Below are positions 23,428-31,619 of a DNA stretch of 64,000 nucleotides, in pieces (the stretch's first letter is position 1; the number at the start of each line of letters is the position of its first letter). This stretch comes from a virus: IMG/VR virus record IMGVR_UViG_3300023174_000104, positions 1-64,000 of that record; one strand, 5' to 3'. Made by a program: the position numbers and the translations under genes. Under the pieces are notes generated by a model. The model searched no databases. It saw nothing but the letters and a program-made list of their open reading frames with translations, and had not been told where the DNA came from.

Positions 23428-26196
23428 ATGGATAATAATATTGAAATTGATGAATTAATTAAAGCTCTTAGAGAAGCCACTGAGGTAGAACGGGAAAAAA
23501 CTGAAGTTACTAAAAGGTCTGCAGAACAGCAAGAAAAAGACCTACAAAACGCAATTGAACAATCTGCTGGATATACTAGAATTAACGGTAAACTAGTTAA
23601 ACAAGAAGAACAGCGAATTCAACTAGAAGCCAAACTTAATAAAGAATTAGAACAACAATTTGGAGCAGGAAAATTACGTGCTGATAAACAAGAAGCATTA
23701 TTTAATCAGCAATTAAAGCAACTAAACTACATGATTGATAGCAATGGTAAACTTGCTAAAACTAGTGTAGAACTTAATTCTTATCAACAAAAATTAATTA
23801 CTAGTGTAAAGAAACTAGCTGAAGAGGACGAAAGACGGTTAAAAAGTAAAGATAATATAATCCCTGAGTTAAAAAAGGGTTTAGCAGAGATAGGCAAAGC
23901 ATCATTTGGTGTTGCTACTAATCTAGCAAAAGGTGAAACCAGTTTTACTACGTTATTTCCATTAATGGATTCATTGGCTAGTGCGACTAGTGCTGTGGGT
24001 AAAGGTCTTTTAGGCATGATACCAGTTGTTGGTGGATTTGCCGCAGCTTTTTTTGAAGCTAGTACAAAAATAGCATTGGAAGGAAGTAAATTTCTTATAG
24101 AAATGCTAGAGAAAAGTGTTAAAGACTTTCAAGAAATGGGAAATGCGGGAGCTTTAATTAGTGGAGGAATGACCGCTCTTAATGATCAGATTTTAAAAGC
24201 CGGCATGACAACTGACGGGTTCAAAAAAGTAATAAAAGAAAGTGCTACTACATTGGCAGCTTGGAAGGGAACAGTGGGAGAAGGTGCTAGAGTATTTTCT
24301 GAGGCTATAGGAGAGTTATCATTAAAAGGCGCAGGTGATGACTTACGAAAATTAGGTTTCACTGCGGATCAAATGGGTGAATCGGCAGCGGCATTTTTAG
24401 AGCAAGAAATACGTTTGGGTCGTGGTAGAAACATGTCTCAAAAACAATTGGTAGAAGGTACTATCCGATATGCCAAAGAATTAGATTTACTAAGTAAAGT
24501 TACTGGGTTGAGCAGAGAGGATGCTCAAAAGCAACGTGATGAATTATTATCTGATAGTAGATATAGAGCCTCAATTGAGGGGATGAATAAAGAAAATCAA
24601 AACGCCCTTAACGGTTTGATTATGAGATTTAAAGATCCAAACTTAAAACGTGGTTTAATGGATTTGGCATCCGGAGCTATTACTACAAAAGACGCCGGTA
24701 TGTTAATCACTTCATTTGGTGACACAGCCTCTGATGCCATTCAATCTCTTAAAGATGCTTCACCCGAAGAGTTACCTAAAGTTCTTGATAAGGTAATGCT
24801 TGATTTTCAAAATTCTGCGAAAACCAATAAAGAGATGTTTGGTGAAGTATACAAATATTTAGAACCGGGTACAATGATTAATGCCGCAACAATTTTTGAT
24901 ATTGCATCCGGTAAATATACAACATCTATGGTACAGGCAAAAGAATCACAAGATGCACAGATAAAAAATACAGATAAATTAACTGAACAAACAATTGATG
25001 CTCAGAAAAATATGGAACTATTAAGTAGGAACATGAGAGAGTTGGCAAATGAACAGTTGCCAAAAGCATCAGAAGCAGTTGCATATTTTACTAAAAAATT
25101 ATATGAAGCAGTTTCAACAATTTTTGGTGGTCCTGTAGGAGAAGGCAAAACTATTGCGACTAAAGAAGAAGCAGATAAAAATGTTGAAAATGCACAGCGA
25201 AAATTAGAAAATGCTCAAAAAAATAATGATAAAGTAGCTGAAACAAAAGCACGGCAAGAACTTGAAGCCGCAAAAAATGCTAGAGATTTAGCAGAAATTG
25301 CTAGAAGAAATAGACAACAACCCGGCGCCGGTAAACCAGTAACACCAAACGGAACTACTAATCCCGCACCTACTCCTACTCCTACTCCTACTCCTACTCC
25401 TGTACCGGGCACTACACCTGCAAAACCTGCGCCTACTCCTGTACCAGGTACTAAACCTTCAACACCCACTCCTACTCCTGCACAGGGCACTAATCCTAAT
25501 AAAAAAACTGCAGACCAATTAGTTACATTTGGTTCAGGATCAGGTGATAAAGCTCACTTTGATATGTTAGACCCAACTGTACGTGATTCATTTATGAAAA
25601 TGATTGAGGAATATGGAAAATCTGTAAAAATTACCTCATCATTCCGAAGTTTTGAAGAACAAAAAGCATTATGGGATAAGGCCAGATCAGGCCCAACTCC
25701 TGATGTACGTATGCAAGACAATGGCATGCCGGTAGCAAGACCGGGCACAAGTAAGCATGAACAAAAAATGGCTATAGATTTATCAAAGTCTGATGCATTA
25801 GACTTTTATAACACAACTAAACGTAATGGGTCTGATCTGTTGAACAAGTATGGATTTAACTACGATCCAATAAAAGATGCTGTACATTTTGAAAAGGCTA
25901 GATTTGGTGGTATGTTTGATGGACCAGAATCTGGATACCCGGTTATGCTTCACGGTGAAGAAGCTGTAGTACCTAAACCTGATTTCACTGAACTTAAACA
26001 AACGATGAGTGAAGTATCTAAAAGTAGTTTAGCAACTGCAATGCCAAATCCTGTAACACAGAATAATGTTACCGATCCTGTACAGTCATTAAAAGCTCTA
26101 CATAATATTATGTCAGACAAATTTGATCAAATGATAAGTGTAATGGAAAAAAGCACCGATATACAATATAGAATATTAAACAATTCAATGGTTTAA
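23428..26196 (+). CDS. Tape-measure protein with C-terminal peptidase M15-like domain
   Basis: A 922-residue protein. Residues 1-170 are coiled coil (many Glu, Lys, Gln). A hydrophobic stretch (GLLGMIPVVGGFAAAFFEAS, about residues 190-210) is typical of tape measures. The middle is helical. A Pro-Thr linker (about residues 646-690) leads to a domain at about 700-830 resembling peptidase M15: SSFRSFEEQKALW, then SKHEQKMAIDLS (a metal-binding His and Asp), then DAVHFEK (the D-x-x-H pair). The end includes GYPVMLHGEEAVVPKP, a common tape-measure motif. It would set tail length, and the M15 domain could cut host peptidoglycan during injection. It is next to the gp26-like chaperone candidate and upstream of the portal. 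Confidence 0.82.
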   Translation: MDNNIEIDELIKALREATEVEREKTEVTKRSAEQQEKDLQNAIEQSAGYTRINGKLVKQEEQRIQLEAKLNKELEQQFGAGKLRADKQEALFNQQLKQLNYMIDSNGKLAKTSVELNSYQQKLITSVKKLAEEDERRLKSKDNIIPELKKGLAEIGKASFGVATNLAKGETSFTTLFPLMDSLASATSAVGKGLLGMIPVVGGFAAAFFEASTKIALEGSKFLIEMLEKSVKDFQEMGNAGALISGGMTALNDQILKAGMTTDGFKKVIKESATTLAAWKGTVGEGARVFSEAIGELSLKGAGDDLRKLGFTADQMGESAAAFLEQEIRLGRGRNMSQKQLVEGTIRYAKELDLLSKVTGLSREDAQKQRDELLSDSRYRASIEGMNKENQNALNGLIMRFKDPNLKRGLMDLASGAITTKDAGMLITSFGDTASDAIQSLKDASPEELPKVLDKVMLDFQNSAKTNKEMFGEVYKYLEPGTMINAATIFDIASGKYTTSMVQAKESQDAQIKNTDKLTEQTIDAQKNMELLSRNMRELANEQLPKASEAVAYFTKKLYEAVSTIFGGPVGEGKTIATKEEADKNVENAQRKLENAQKNNDKVAETKARQELEAAKNARDLAEIARRNRQQPGAGKPVTPNGTTNPAPTPTPTPTPTPVPGTTPAKPAPTPVPGTKPSTPTPTPAQGTNPNKKTADQLVTFGSGSGDKAHFDMLDPTVRDSFMKMIEEYGKSVKITSSFRSFEEQKALWDKARSGPTPDVRMQDNGMPVARPGTSKHEQKMAIDLSKSDALDFYNTTKRNGSDLLNKYGFNYDPIKDAVHFEKARFGGMFDGPESGYPVMLHGEEAVVPKPDFTELKQTMSEVSKSSLATAMPNPVTQNNVTDPVQSLKALHNIMSDKFDQMISVMEKSTDIQYRILNNSMV
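25369..25401 (+). repeat. CCTACT hexanucleotide tract, 5.5 copies
   Basis: Five and a half tandem copies of CCTACT encode (Pro-Thr)n in the tape-measure linker. The perfect repetition makes length variation likely by slippage. Confidence 0.9.
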
Positions 26197-26197
26197 T

Positions 26198-26205
26198 ACT
26201 AAATA
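26198..26205 (+). promoter_or_regulatory. Weak late-promoter-like motif (ACTAAATA) before gp20
   Basis: ACTAAATA lies 18 nt before the gp20 ATG at 26224. It has two mismatches to the T4 consensus, so support is weak. Confidence 0.3.
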
Positions 26206-26223
26206 CTAAACAAAGTATCTACT

Positions 26224-28014
26224 ATGACCTATAAAAAACGTTTCTCAAATAAATCTGGCATGTCCAGTCCCATCTCTGGGTTTAATAATAACACCGGAGC
26301 TTGGAATGGTAGTCCTGGGCAAAACGGTAGTGATACCGGAGGATATAACAATGCTGAAATGGGCTATAAAAACTATCGTAGCCGTCTTCCAGAAGTATAT
26401 ACAGGTCATCCAAATCGTATTGAACGATATAATCAATATGAAATGATGGATGTTGATGCTGAGATTAATGCATGTTTGGACATCATTAGTGAATTCAGTA
26501 CACAAACAAATGACCATAATAAAACTCCCTTTGATTTAGATTTCAAAGACGATCCAACACAACATGAAGTTGAACTATTAAAAACTCAACTACAACAATG
26601 GTGTAAACTCAATGAGTTTGACACTAGAACATTTAAAATCTTCCGTAATACTATTAAGTTTGGTGATCAGGTATTTGTACGTGACCCGGAAAACTTTAAG
26701 TTATATTGGATAGATATGACTAAAGTTATTAAAGTTATTGTTAACGAAAGTGAAGGTAAAAAGCCCGAACAATATGTTATTAAAGATATTAACATTAACC
26801 TACAAAACTTAAGTGTAGCACAAAAAACAAATACAGACTTTGCCGCTAATCCAGCAACTGGTTTAGGTGGTACAGGTGGCGGAGCACAAGGTGGTGGCTA
26901 TACAGTTCCAAGTATGCCATATAATACATCAGGTAGTCGTTTTACATTAGGTCAAAGTGAAAGTGCTATTGATGCTAAACATATTGTTCATCTAAGCTTA
27001 ACAGAAGGTCTTGACCGCTTTTGGCCATTTGGTCAAAGTATTTTAGAAAACATCTTTAAAGTCTATAAGCAAAAAGAATTACTAGAAGATGCGGTATTAA
27101 TTTATCGTGTACAACGTGCTCCGGAACGTAGAATGTTTAAGATTGATGTTGGTAACATGCCAAGTCACTTAGCTATGGCTTTTGTTGAACGTATTAAGAA
27201 TGAGATTCATCAAAGACGTATTCCAAGTACACATGGTGGTGGTAGTGTAGTTGATGCTAGTTATAACCCATTAAGTATGAATGAAGATTACTTCTTCCCG
27301 GTTACTGCTGACGGAAGAGGATCAAGTGTTGAAGTATTACCCGGCGGACAGAATTTGGGTGAGATTGATGACTTGCGTTATTTTAACAACAGATTAGCAC
27401 GTGGTTTACGTGTGCCAAGTAGCTATCTTCCAACTGGGCCTGATGATAATCCTACTCCATTAAGTGATGGACGTGTTGGTACAGCTATGATTCAGGAGTT
27501 TCGTTTCAATCAATATTGCGAACGACTACAAAAGTATATTAGTCAAAAGTTAGATGAAGAATTTAAGTTATTCTTACGTTGGAGAGGGTTGAATATTGAT
27601 AGTGGTTTATTCCAATTACAGTTTAACCCACCGCAAAACTTTGCCGCTTATCGTCAAAGTGAATTAGATACTGCACGTATTGGTTCATTTAGTGCTATTG
27701 AACAGTATCCATATATAAGTAAGCGTTTTGCATTAGAGAGATTCTTGGGATTAACTGAAGAAGAAATTACTAAAAACGAAAAGATGTGGCGTGAAGAAAA
27801 TGACAAAGAGATTGAGATTGAGCCACAAGGTAATGATTTACGTAGTATTGGTGTATCAGTGGGTGATATTGAATCTGATACCCAAACCGGTGAAGATATG
27901 AATACACCTGAACCAGAAGATGGTTTAGATGGTATGGAAGTAGCCGGACCTGTTGGTAATGAAGCTGGAGGCATGGCAGGAAATGTGCCTGGTGGTGCTC
28001 CTGGACAGATATAA
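26224..28014 (+). CDS. 20: Portal protein gp20
   Basis: A 596-residue portal of the T4-like family. The N-terminal segment RSRLPEVYTGHPNRIERYNQ followed by EMMDVDAEINACLDIISEFS is characteristic. Further recognisable stretches are KIFRNTIKFGDQVFVRD, DAVLIYRVQRAPERRMFKID and LRVPSSYLPTGPDDNPTPLSD near the wing and stem. It forms the 12-fold vertex where heads begin and DNA enters. T4 gp20 is 524 residues. The C-terminus (after residue 530) is acidic and Gly/Pro-rich. It is followed by a small conserved gene, an inserted HNH gene, the acidic core protein, gp21, gp22 and gp23, which is the T4-like head order. Confidence 0.95.
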   Translation: MTYKKRFSNKSGMSSPISGFNNNTGAWNGSPGQNGSDTGGYNNAEMGYKNYRSRLPEVYTGHPNRIERYNQYEMMDVDAEINACLDIISEFSTQTNDHNKTPFDLDFKDDPTQHEVELLKTQLQQWCKLNEFDTRTFKIFRNTIKFGDQVFVRDPENFKLYWIDMTKVIKVIVNESEGKKPEQYVIKDININLQNLSVAQKTNTDFAANPATGLGGTGGGAQGGGYTVPSMPYNTSGSRFTLGQSESAIDAKHIVHLSLTEGLDRFWPFGQSILENIFKVYKQKELLEDAVLIYRVQRAPERRMFKIDVGNMPSHLAMAFVERIKNEIHQRRIPSTHGGGSVVDASYNPLSMNEDYFFPVTADGRGSSVEVLPGGQNLGEIDDLRYFNNRLARGLRVPSSYLPTGPDDNPTPLSDGRVGTAMIQEFRFNQYCERLQKYISQKLDEEFKLFLRWRGLNIDSGLFQLQFNPPQNFAAYRQSELDTARIGSFSAIEQYPYISKRFALERFLGLTEEEITKNEKMWREENDKEIEIEPQGNDLRSIGVSVGDIESDTQTGEDMNTPEPEDGLDGMEVAGPVGNEAGGMAGNVPGGAPGQI

Positions 28015-28022
28015 GATAAATA
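28015..28022 (+). promoter_or_regulatory. T4-type late promoter (GATAAATA), leaderless placement
   Basis: GATAAATA overlaps the gp20 stop region and ends exactly 5 nt before the ATG at 28028. With T4-type spacing the mRNA would start at the A of that ATG. Confidence 0.55.
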
Positions 28023-28027
28023 AATAT

Positions 28028-28252
28028 ATGAAATTATTTGAGATGTTTACTCCTGCTATTGAAGGTTATCAAGATGTTGAGTCTGATAACAGCAAACCAA
28101 AGTGGAGAGAAAGCCGCAAAACTAAATTAACATTACGTCAGATTCGTAAATTGCGTAAGATGAATGATGTTAGAAATTATGAAAAGGCTAACTATCTTAA
28201 AAAGATTCATGCACAATATAGTCAGCCAAAACCTGATCAACCTCAACTATAA
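28028..28252 (+). CDS. Small conserved protein after the portal gene
   Basis: Seventy-four residues (MKLFEMFTPAIEGYQ onward) with an acidic/polar start, then a strongly basic helix-forming half: WRESRKTKLTLRQIRKLRKM and NYEKANYLKKIHAQY. T4-like phages of aquatic bacteria often have a similarly sized, similarly patterned gene directly after gp20. I know no proven function. The position between gp20 and the prohead core genes suggests a role in prohead assembly. No ribosome site is present; the late promoter sits 5 nt before the ATG, so leaderless translation is likely. The coding sequence ends 3 nt before the convergent HNH gene stop. Confidence 0.7.
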   Translation: MKLFEMFTPAIEGYQDVESDNSKPKWRESRKTKLTLRQIRKLRKMNDVRNYEKANYLKKIHAQYSQPKPDQPQL

Positions 28253-28255
28253 TAG

Positions 28256-28834
28256 TTAAATTCCTATTATCCAACCCTTAACTGAATTTAATTTTCCTCT
28301 AACTAATTGGCTTATGTTACCTTGAGATGATTCTAGGTTGTATTTTTTAATAAAGTTAGACATTGATAATCTTTCAGTTTTTCCCGATTCAATATGTTTC
28401 CAATTATGAATTTCTCCGTTTTTTCTTTTGGGAATAGATTTCTTTTTAGGGATTTGTCCCGGTTTTAGAAAATGATGTGTGCCATTTTGAACTCTATCTG
28501 ATGCATGGGACGTACCGTCTTTCCTTCGCATAAGATTATGCGTTCCATTTTCAATTCTTTTTAAATTCTGTAAACTGTTTAATTCAGCTATCTGATTATA
28601 AGGTAATTTCATTTTTTGTGCTAATAAAAAACAAGCACCAAAATCTTGTTGAGAATAATGAATATCATAATGTTCTTTAAGTGATACTGCTATTATATTA
28701 TTTGGCTTATTATTGTAGTGATTCCCGTCAATATGATGGATTTCATAACTACGACCGTTATCTTCTTTTGGAATAGGACCGTAATGATTTTCATAAATCT
28801 TGCGATATTTGGTTGTTCCGCAATAAATACACAT
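28256..28834 (-). CDS. HNH homing endonuclease 3 (shared-leader type)
   Basis: A 192-residue protein with a clear HNH core: YEIHHIDGNHYNNKPNN, then KEHYDIHYSQQDFGACF, the same pattern as the enzymes at 16174 and 48512. It starts MCIYCG with a CxxC pair, which may be a remnant of a zinc site or just leader-derived codons. The C-terminal part (ESGKTERLSMSNFIKKYNLE, then GNISQLVRGKL) resembles a NUMOD1-type helix-turn-helix. It is convergent to the portal-side small gene and precedes, on the opposite strand, the acidic core gene. It is expressed from the shared leader, copy 3. Confidence 0.9.
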   Translation of the reverse strand: MCIYCGTTKYRKIYENHYGPIPKEDNGRSYEIHHIDGNHYNNKPNNIIAVSLKEHYDIHYSQQDFGACFLLAQKMKLPYNQIAELNSLQNLKRIENGTHNLMRRKDGTSHASDRVQNGTHHFLKPGQIPKKKSIPKRKNGEIHNWKHIESGKTERLSMSNFIKKYNLESSQGNISQLVRGKLNSVKGWIIGI

Positions 28835-28904
28835 GCTGATTGCTCCTTGTAAGCGTTAGAGTAGTTGGGGATTCCCGTCCCGTGAACTACATTTTCTACT
28901 TATT
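28835..28904 (-). promoter_or_regulatory. Shared homing-endonuclease leader, copy 3
   Basis: The order is AATAAGTA (28897-28904), 6 nt, outer stem GTAGTT/AACTAC with inner stem GGGA/TCCC around a 6-nt loop, TCTAACGC, GCT...AGC around AAGG, CAATCAGC and ATG. The inner stem is GGCA/TGCC in copy 1, a compensatory change. Confidence 0.7.
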
Positions 28905-29000
28905 CTCCTCAAAAACGTAAAAAATACAGCGTTATTAGACATTTTTTGTTAACTGTGCATAAGTACAATACACAAAGCCATTTACTTAGGAGAAAATTCA

Positions 29001-29828
29001 ATGGATAATAAAAAATTTGAACAACTTATTGATTTGATTATCAATGAGAATGAAGAACAAGCTAAAGCATTGTTTCACGATATCGTGGTTGAAAAGTCAC
29101 GTGAAATTTATGAATCAATGATGGATGAAGAGCAAATGATGAACCAGCCTTCTGGTCAAGTACAAGATTTACTAGATGAAATCGGTAGTGAAGAAGAAGG
29201 TATGGCAGAAGCCGAAGATGAAGAATTTGACATTTCTGATATGGATGATGACGGTGAAGAAACTGTTGACATTGATATGGACGATGAAGAAGGTGACATG
29301 GAAGGTAAAGAAGGTTTAGAAGACCGTGTTGTTGACCTAGAAGATAAATTAGACCAGTTAATGGCTGAGTTTGAAGATATCATGGGTGGTGATGATATGG
29401 GTAGTGACGACATGGGTGACATGGGTGGTGACGACATGGACGCTGGTGAAGAAGACATGGACGCTGATGAAGAAGAAGCCGCTATGATGGAAGCTATCAC
29501 ACTAAAGAAAGTTTCTGTAACACACGGTGACAATGGTGTTCAAACAAAAAGCACAAACTTAAATAACAGTGGTCAAGCTGGTATGGATTCTAAGCCAGTT
29601 AAGTTCAGTGGTCAATCTGAAGCAGTTCCAACAGGACCAAAAGGCCCAAGTAATGCATATGCAAAAGGTGAGACAAGTGTTAAAGGTGCAGGATCATTTA
29701 AGAATGCTCCAGCACAAAACAATGCTGATTTAACAGCTGCACCTAAGCCAGTAACTAAAGACGAAGCAGGTAAAGTTCGTAGCCCAGTAGCAGAGTCACG
29801 TAAGACTCCTGCTAAAAGACGCATTTAA
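29001..29828 (+). CDS. Acidic prohead core protein, gp67-like
   Basis: A 275-residue protein. The first ~45 residues (FEQLIDLIINENEEQAKALF, then DIVVEKSREIYESMM) match the pattern of the T4 prohead core protein gp67 start. Residues about 55-155 are extremely acidic with repeated short motifs (DDMGSDDMGDMGG, DAGEEDMDADEEE), probably with a coiled coil (EDRVVDLEDKLDQLM). The C-terminal third is basic, Pro- and Lys-rich. Such proteins fill the prohead core and are cleaved by gp21. The ATG has CTTAGGAG 9 nt upstream. It comes between the inserted HNH gene and gp21, and the protease gene follows after 14 nt. The gp67 equivalence rests on N-terminal pattern, acidity and place. Confidence 0.65.
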   Translation: MDNKKFEQLIDLIINENEEQAKALFHDIVVEKSREIYESMMDEEQMMNQPSGQVQDLLDEIGSEEEGMAEAEDEEFDISDMDDDGEETVDIDMDDEEGDMEGKEGLEDRVVDLEDKLDQLMAEFEDIMGGDDMGSDDMGDMGGDDMDAGEEDMDADEEEAAMMEAITLKKVSVTHGDNGVQTKSTNLNNSGQAGMDSKPVKFSGQSEAVPTGPKGPSNAYAKGETSVKGAGSFKNAPAQNNADLTAAPKPVTKDEAGKVRSPVAESRKTPAKRRI

Positions 29829-29842
29829 GGAATCTGAGAGCA

Positions 29843-30487
29843 ATGGCTTTGTATCTCAAGGAGCATCTGACATTTGACCGAGCCGGTATGGTTGTTGAAT
29901 CTGTCAGTGAAGGCGACAAGAAGAACCTTTATATGAAAGGGATCTTCATTCAGGGCGGGGTTAAAAACGCAAATGAGCGTGTTTACCCCGTGTCTGAAAT
30001 TGAAACTGCCGTCGGTACTCTAAATGAGCAAATTACAAGTGGTTACTCTGTATTGGGTGAAGTAGATCATCCAGATGACTTAAAAATTAACTTAGACCGT
30101 GTATCACATATGATTACTAGTATGTGGATGGATGGTGCTAATGGTTTCGGAAAGTTAAAGATTTTACCAACTCCAATGGGTGAATTAGTTAAGACTATGT
30201 TGGAGAGTGGTGTGAAACTCGGCGTTTCAAGTCGTGGTAGCGGTAACGTGAATGACTTAGACGGCAAAGTGAGTGACTTTGAAATAGTCACTGTGGATAT
30301 TGTCGCACAACCTAGTGCACCCAATGCTTATCCTAAAGCAATATATGAAGGTATGATGAATATGCGTCATGGTCATAAGTTGTTGGATATTGCAAAAGAT
30401 GCACAGAGCGATAAGAAGGTACAGAGATACCTGAAAGATGAAGTGGTTCGTCTTATCAAGGATCTCAAAATTAATAAAGGGGATTAA
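29843..30487 (+). CDS. 21: Prohead core protease gp21
   Basis: A 214-residue protein close to T4 gp21 in length. The serine-protease residues are in place: a His in GEVDHPDD (about residue 75) and the Ser in GVSSRGSGN (about 129-130). Other family features are GVKNANERVYP near the start and VDIVAQPSAPNAYPKAIYEG after the catalytic region. gp21 cleaves core and shell proteins after Glu in L/I-x-E sites and then itself during prohead maturation. It sits between the acidic core gene and gp22 with a 2-nt gap before gp22. Confidence 0.93.
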   Translation: MALYLKEHLTFDRAGMVVESVSEGDKKNLYMKGIFIQGGVKNANERVYPVSEIETAVGTLNEQITSGYSVLGEVDHPDDLKINLDRVSHMITSMWMDGANGFGKLKILPTPMGELVKTMLESGVKLGVSSRGSGNVNDLDGKVSDFEIVTVDIVAQPSAPNAYPKAIYEGMMNMRHGHKLLDIAKDAQSDKKVQRYLKDEVVRLIKDLKINKGD

Positions 30488-30489
30488 GC

Positions 30490-31590
30490 ATGTTAGATGC
30501 TATCAAACCATTACTTGAGAGTGGATTAATCAATGAAGAAACTGGTGTCGCTATAAACGAGGCATGGGAATCTAAATTGAATGAGGCTCGTGAGCAAGTA
30601 CGTGCAGAATTACGTGAAGAATTCGCAACCAGGTATGAACATGACAGATACGTGATGGTAGAAGCCCTTGATAAAATGGTCAGTGAAGGTCTAAAAACTG
30701 AGATTGAAGAATTTCAGAATGAAAGACAAGCAATGAACGAAGACCGTGTAGTAGCGCAACAAAAATTGCGTGAATCAGCTACAAAATTCAATGATTTTAT
30801 GGTTACTAAACTAGCTGAAGAAATCAAAGAATTACGTAGTGAGCGTAAATTACAAATGGAAAGTCAGCAAAAGTTAGAACAATTTATTGTTCATGCTTTA
30901 GCACGTGAAATTAAAGAATTCACACAAGACAAACAAGCTGTAGTTGAAGCAAAGGTTAAGTTAGTTGCTGAAGGCCGTAAACAACTTGAAGCATTGAAGG
31001 CACGTTTTGTTGCTGAATCTGCTAAGAGATTGACTACGGTCGTTGCTAGCCAACTCAAAGGTGAATTAGGTCAATTAAAAGAAGATATCAAGATTGCTAG
31101 AGAAAATAACTTTGGTCGTCGTATCTTTGAAAGCTTTGCAAGTGAATTCAGCGTCACTCACTTAAGTGAGAAAGCAGAAACTCGCAAACTAATGACACAG
31201 CTAGAAGAAAAAGATAAGAAACTAGCCGAATCCATCAATACAATCAATAACGCTAAGAAGTTGATTGAATCAAAGGAACGTGAAGTTCGTATTATTAAAG
31301 AATCTAATCTACGTGAAAAAACAATGAGCGAGTTACTTGCTACATTGAACGAAGAAAAGGCTACAGTAATGCAGAACTTACTAGAAAGCGTCCAGACACC
31401 ACGTCTACAAGCCGCTTTCGATAAGTATCTTCCAGCAGTTCTAAATAACGGTAATGTTAAGCCAGCTACTAAAGCTAAATTAACAGAATCAGTTATCGTA
31501 GAAGCAACTGGGGATAAAGCTGCCAAACAAGAAGTTGATACAGAACAACGTGACAACGTTATCGATATCAAGCGTCTGGCAGGGCTTTAA
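30490..31590 (+). CDS. 22: Prohead scaffold protein gp22-like
   Basis: A 366-residue protein, nearly all predicted coiled coil (very rich in Glu, Lys, Ala, Arg, Leu). It contains several L-x-E and I-x-E steps that gp21 could cut. The C-terminus EQRDNVIDIKRLAGL resembles the usual gp22 ending, which docks onto the shell. It is the major scaffold of the prohead and is degraded after assembly. The gene begins 2 nt after gp21 (TTAAGC before ATG) and ends 29 nt before the major capsid gene. T4 gp22 is 269 residues, so this is longer. Confidence 0.85.
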   Translation: MLDAIKPLLESGLINEETGVAINEAWESKLNEAREQVRAELREEFATRYEHDRYVMVEALDKMVSEGLKTEIEEFQNERQAMNEDRVVAQQKLRESATKFNDFMVTKLAEEIKELRSERKLQMESQQKLEQFIVHALAREIKEFTQDKQAVVEAKVKLVAEGRKQLEALKARFVAESAKRLTTVVASQLKGELGQLKEDIKIARENNFGRRIFESFASEFSVTHLSEKAETRKLMTQLEEKDKKLAESINTINNAKKLIESKEREVRIIKESNLREKTMSELLATLNEEKATVMQNLLESVQTPRLQAAFDKYLPAVLNNGNVKPATKAKLTESVIVEATGDKAAKQEVDTEQRDNVIDIKRLAGL

Positions 31591-31619
31591 TTAAAGACAT
31601 AATTTAGGAGAAATATAAA

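Noticed and set aside
23364-23480. Thirty-nine-residue N-terminal extension of the gp26-like protein
   Set aside because: It would overlap the divergent tape-measure gene and its promoter, while ATG 23363 has a GGAG ribosome site.
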